NCBI GenBank assembly: GCA_018266965.1
Contig: JAFDZJ010000303.1
Span: forward strand, 1 to 7,260
DNA: 7,260 nt
From: Bacteroidota bacterium
GTDB lineage: Bacteria; Bacteroidota; Bacteroidia; Flavobacteriales; Weeksellaceae
Reading direction: 5' to 3'
The position numbers and the translations under genes are program-made. Positions within the stretch are counted from its first letter, which is position 1. Each line of letters starts with the position of its first letter. The notes below the pieces were generated by a model, which saw nothing but the letters and a program-made list of their open reading frames with translations, searched no databases and was not told the DNA's origin. Positions 5,321 to 7,260 of this stretch are shown piece by piece.

Positions 5321-6382
5321 TTATCTTGTCCCTGTTCCTTTTTTCTCTTCATTTCCTGTTCTCACATTTGGTTGAAATGTAAAATTATTCCAGTTAACAT
5401 TTTGAAACCATTTAACTGGATTTACTCCTTGGCCTGTTCTCTGTATTAAAGGTTTGAGATAAGGCGTCATAGAGTCGTCAATATTAACCTGGCTTGTTCC
5501 TGTCATTGTTGCCTTTATAGAATTTTGACCACTTACGGTTTTAGAACCACCCCCTCCAGTAAACATATTTTTATCAGCACTTAAACTAATAATATTTTGA
5601 ACATTTCCTCCCAAACTTGCAGAATAAGGGTCAGAACCATATGCTGTTCCTCCTCCTGCATTCACAGAAACAGGCTCCATTGTCAAAACTAAATTAATGT
5701 TTTCGGTTGTTGCATTCGCTGCATTAAGAATGTCTTTTCCTCTCAAACTATGTCCTATCATTATAATATTACCATCAGGATTTACACTTCTGTAATTTGC
5801 GATAGTTCCTACCATATGAGTTGAAGCGAGACCGCTATCTGTTCCTGTATAAGCGGCAACAGCTATGTTGCTTCCTAAACTATTTTGAAGACTGGCTAAA
5901 GCGCCATCTGTATGAAGGTTTTTAGGTAGATTAGAATAAAGTGTATTTGTTCCACTTCCAACACTATCGCCACTTCTTCCATCTGCTCTTCCTAATCCTA
6001 AAACGACTAATGTTGATTGGTTTTTATTGAAATTGTCCGCAGAAACAGCTTCGAGTCCCTCTAATTCTCTGTGAGAAGTAACATTATTTTCCGAAAAATT
6101 ATAATGCGATTGGTAAGCGTATTTTTCACTGAGCGGGTCTATGTTGAAAAATCTGCCAACATCAGGCATATAATTTCTCCACTTAAAACTGTAGAAACCA
6201 GTTTCTTGTAGCTCTTGTCCTTGGTACTTGTAGTTCTCCCAGCCACTTTTTGGGGCAAATAGCGGTTTTTTGATGATGTTAATATTCAATCCAAAAGGGT
6301 AGAGTCGTTTCTGTCCAAAATAATAATTTCGTTGGTTTCTTTGTTTTTGGTGTAGCTTAGTCTGACCGAGCTTCGCTCCCAA
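5321..6382 (-). CDS. RHS core fragment C with lipase-like (alpha/beta-hydrolase) tip; orphan, frameshifted at its front
   Basis: The open frame has 353 codons, but the first 27 (6382-6302, from a TTG) are out of phase with RHS. The RHS sense upstream reads VRLSYTKNKETNE, then ILDRND in another frame, and one base is missing before YPFG. RHS core: YPFG 28-31, YKYQGQELQETG 51-62, MPDVGRF 72-78, DPLSEKY 82-88, ELEGLE 106-111. The tip, residues 112-353, has a nucleophile-elbow-like G-H-S212-L-R-G after the strand NIIMI, a strand VLTMEPVS (E236), and TSQVNIDDS near 296-304. This order is that of serine hydrolases/lipases in RHS toxins, where I would expect GHSLGG and a His before x-N-I-D-D. Here Arg214 and Gln298 stand in those places, so activity may be lost. 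No ATG precedes the core. It is followed 12 bases later by a membrane immunity-like gene. Confidence 0.7.
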   Translation of the reverse strand: MGAKLGQTKLHQKQRNQRNYYFGQKRLYPFGLNINIIKKPLFAPKSGWENYKYQGQELQETGFYSFKWRNYMPDVGRFFNIDPLSEKYAYQSHYNFSENNVTSHRELEGLEAVSADNFNKNQSTLVVLGLGRADGRSGDSVGSGTNTLYSNLPKNLHTDGALASLQNSLGSNIAVAAYTGTDSGLASTHMVGTIANYRSVNPDGNIIMIGHSLRGKDILNAANATTENINLVLTMEPVSVNAGGGTAYGSDPYSASLGGNVQNIISLSADKNMFTGGGGSKTVSGQNSIKATMTGTSQVNIDDSMTPYLKPLIQRTGQGVNPVKWFQNVNWNNFTFQPNVRTGNEEKKGTGTR

Positions 6383-6460
6383 ACTTCGCCCAAAATATTC
6401 ATTTTGTTCTCATTTGTCAAGATGGTCTTTGCCTCTCTGCTTATCTATTTTTTTTATTTG
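6383..6460. other. Short spacer with no gene, left part of a 56-bp repeat unit
   Basis: RHS homology stops near 6366 at the codons for VRLSY. A short palindrome GAGC-TTC-GCTC (6368-6378) lies at the break. From 6430 a T-rich block starting TGCCTCTCTGCTT leads into P2; together, 6430-6485 matches 7198-7253 at 48 of 56 positions. I see no coding sequence here. Confidence 0.5.
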
Positions 6461-6485
6461 AATCAGCGAATCTCATTCCTCGATT
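6461..6485. repeat. P2 palindromic repeat, copy 2
   Basis: This 25-bp copy begins AATCAGCGAA and ends TTCCTCGATT. It is flanked on both sides by the block TTTGCCTCTCTGCTT (6428-6442 and 6484-6498). To its right, 6499-6517 holds a remnant (AAAAACCTTC) of the RHS 'EGF' codons, then P3, in the same order as at 3270-3405. Confidence 0.75.
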
Positions 6486-6517
6486 TGCCTCTCTGCTTGT
6501 TTTAAAAACCTTCTGAT

Positions 6518-6572
6518 GTTACCACACGAAGATTAACTCCGTTGAATCTTCGATTTCGTGCGGCAGTGGAGA
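6518..6572. repeat. P3 palindromic repeat, copy 3
   Basis: This is the same hairpin as at 3348 and 4022, slightly shorter: one A is missing in the left arm (CACGAAGATT for CACGAAAGATT), and CGGCAG stands for CGGGAG on the right. It begins one base past the TA3 toxin stop on the minus strand. It could act as a 3' stem-loop for that transcript, although no T run follows it. Confidence 0.75.
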
Positions 6573-6573
6573 A

Positions 6574-6870
6574 TTATTCAGATAGTATTTTTTTTTCAGG
6601 ATTTTGGTCTGTATTAAAAACCGAGAAAACCACTACCTCATTTTCTAAAACTTCATAAATTATCATATAGGGAAACTTCTCTATGAAAGCCTCTCTATAT
6701 TGATTTTTTTTCAAGGGATAATGCAATGGATTTTTATGGATTCTTTCCAAATATTTTTCAACACATTTCAAAAATTTTATACTTAACCCTTTTTGTTTAC
6801 TTTCATACCATTCAATTCCATTGGCTAAATCGTTTTCAGCTCTAGGCTTTAGAACTAATTTATAATCCAT
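6574..6870 (-). CDS. TA3 toxin, ParE-like
   Basis: This 98-residue protein begins MDYKLVLKPRAENDLANGIE with WYESK next: a first strand, then the A/E-rich helix pair typical of ParE/RelE toxins. The C-terminal sheet reads FIEKFPYMIIYEVLENEVVVFSVFNTDQNPEK, with the SVFNTxQNPEK end shared with the TA2 toxin. ParE relatives inhibit gyrase; others act as RNases, so the target is not certain. The ATG at 6870 lies inside the antitoxin frame (11-base overlap), so the two are translationally coupled. P3 follows immediately after the stop. The gene appears complete, and it serves as the intact reference that exposes the start-codon loss in TA2. Confidence 0.85.
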   Translation of the reverse strand: MDYKLVLKPRAENDLANGIEWYESKQKGLSIKFLKCVEKYLERIHKNPLHYPLKKNQYREAFIEKFPYMIIYEVLENEVVVFSVFNTDQNPEKKILSE

Positions 6871-7105
6871 ATGTTTTTGTTAGTCTGCCTTTTACATCTT
6901 CCCAAGTATAAGATTTGGATTCTCCTTTCAAGTGCTGTTCTCGTTCTACATCTAATTTTTTGTAAAAAGATTCGGGAACCATTGGCTCTATTTCTTTCTC
7001 TACCTTTTCGGCATTAATGATTCCATTAAAAATACGCAAAATCCTTTCATCTGCGTGATCTATAAATTCGTGGATTTTTTTTCTGATATCGATTGTAGTT
7101 TCCAT
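6860..7105 (-). CDS. TA3 antitoxin
   Basis: This 81-residue charged helical protein starts METTIDIRKKIHEFIDHADE. Its C-terminal part includes REQHLKGESKSYTWEDVKGR, a pattern often found in small antitoxin-like proteins encoded before ParE toxins in Bacteroidota. It overlaps the toxin by 11 bases. It shows no clear sequence likeness to the TA1 or TA2 antitoxins. The start at 7105 is the first ATG after a candidate promoter box at 7125-7133. The antitoxin role is inferred from order, size and overlap. Confidence 0.78.
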   Translation of the reverse strand: METTIDIRKKIHEFIDHADERILRIFNGIINAEKVEKEIEPMVPESFYKKLDVEREQHLKGESKSYTWEDVKGRLTKTYGL

Positions 7106-7124
7106 TTTTTCTTTTTTACTATTT

Positions 7125-7133
7125 TCAAAGATA
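7125..7133 (-). promoter_or_regulatory. Candidate TA3 promoter -7 box
   Basis: On the minus strand TATCTTTGA fits TAnnTTTG, except for A at the last base. It lies 20 bases before the antitoxin ATG. No convincing TTTG is seen 19-23 bases further up. Confidence 0.35.
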
Positions 7134-7172
7134 CTAAACTAATTTCTAATCTCTTGCACTATTTTTTATTAA

Positions 7173-7197
7173 AATCGGCGAATCTCGTTCCTCGATG
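7173..7197. repeat. P2 palindromic repeat, copy 3
   Basis: It matches P2 copy 1 (AATCGGCGAA, then TTCCTCGAT) up to its last base. It is followed by the TGCCTCTCT block of the 56-bp unit and by another P2, 56 bp on. Confidence 0.7.
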
Positions 7198-7228
7198 TGC
7201 CTCTCTATTTGTTTATTGTTTTTATTTG

Positions 7229-7253
7229 AATCGGCGAATCTCCTTCGTCGATT
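7229..7253. repeat. P2 palindromic repeat, copy 4, most symmetric
   Basis: Here the arms are AATCG-G-CGAA and TTCG-T-CGATT, with a full CGAA/TTCG pairing that the other copies lack (they have TTCC). It is the right half of a 56-bp unit (7198-7253) and lies seven bases from the window end, so more copies may follow outside. Confidence 0.75.
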
Positions 7254-7260
7254 TGTATTG

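Noticed and set aside
7173..7253. P2 copies 56 bp apart look like a short CRISPR array
   Set aside because: The 31-bp 'spacer' recurs at 6430-6460, so it is part of the repeat and not unique; no cas genes are present, and there are only two units.

Overview
The window is AT-rich DNA from a Bacteroidota bacterium, most likely a Flavobacteriales member of the Weeksellaceae/Chryseobacterium type. Four things point there: candidate promoters of the Bacteroidota form (-7 TAnnTTTG), a lipoprotein with acidic residues after the lipid-bearing Cys, a seryl-tRNA synthetase with a Bacteroidota-looking motif 3 (NGSAMALPR), and RHS core fragments of the PFGLN / YKYQGQELQETG / DPLSEK kind common in flavobacteria. 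The genus is inferred and was not tested.

Layout. Positions 1-2302 are ordinary plus-strand chromosome: the 3' end of a polysaccharide flippase, a small lipoprotein gene, serS, and a strong bidirectional hairpin terminator. From about 2248 to the right edge the character changes to an accessory island, mostly read from the minus strand. It contains: (i) RHS piece A (2248-2901) with its own C-terminal tip; (ii) RHS piece B (about 2949-3236) and a tiny piece D (3295-3347), both cut off by short palindromic repeats; (iii) toxin-antitoxin module TA1 (minus; RHH-like antitoxin 3699-3947, RelE-like toxin 3430-3699); (iv) module TA2 (plus; antitoxin 4189-4413, ParE-like toxin body 4403-4699 with a destroyed start codon); (v) a small plus-strand ORF and a perfect 28-bp terminator palindrome (4864-4891); (vi) a four-helix membrane protein (4874-5308) placed as the immunity partner of RHS piece C (5321-6382), whose tip looks like a damaged alpha/beta-hydrolase (lipase-like) toxin; (vii) module TA3 (minus; antitoxin 6860-7105, ParE-like toxin 6574-6870).

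Three families of short palindromic repeats punctuate the island. P1 (32 bp) is at 2917 and 3237. P2 (25 bp) is at 3270, 6461, 7173 and 7229. P3 (about 55-58 bp) is at 3348, 4022 and 6518. They sit at the broken edges of RHS pieces and at the 3' ends of toxin genes. P3 flanks TA1 on both sides in direct orientation. The TA1 and TA3 neighbourhoods share one layout (antitoxin-toxin, P3, RHS 'EGF' remnant, P2, RHS core) although their toxin-antitoxin genes are unrelated.

How it fits together: the RHS pieces have no N-terminal shell, and two carry 1-base deletions in the same motif. They look like orphan tips and remnants of a polymorphic-toxin locus rather than working secreted toxins. The TA modules appear to be carried between the palindromic repeats like cassettes. 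This cassette idea is an inference from repeat placement; no recombinase or transposase is visible in the window.
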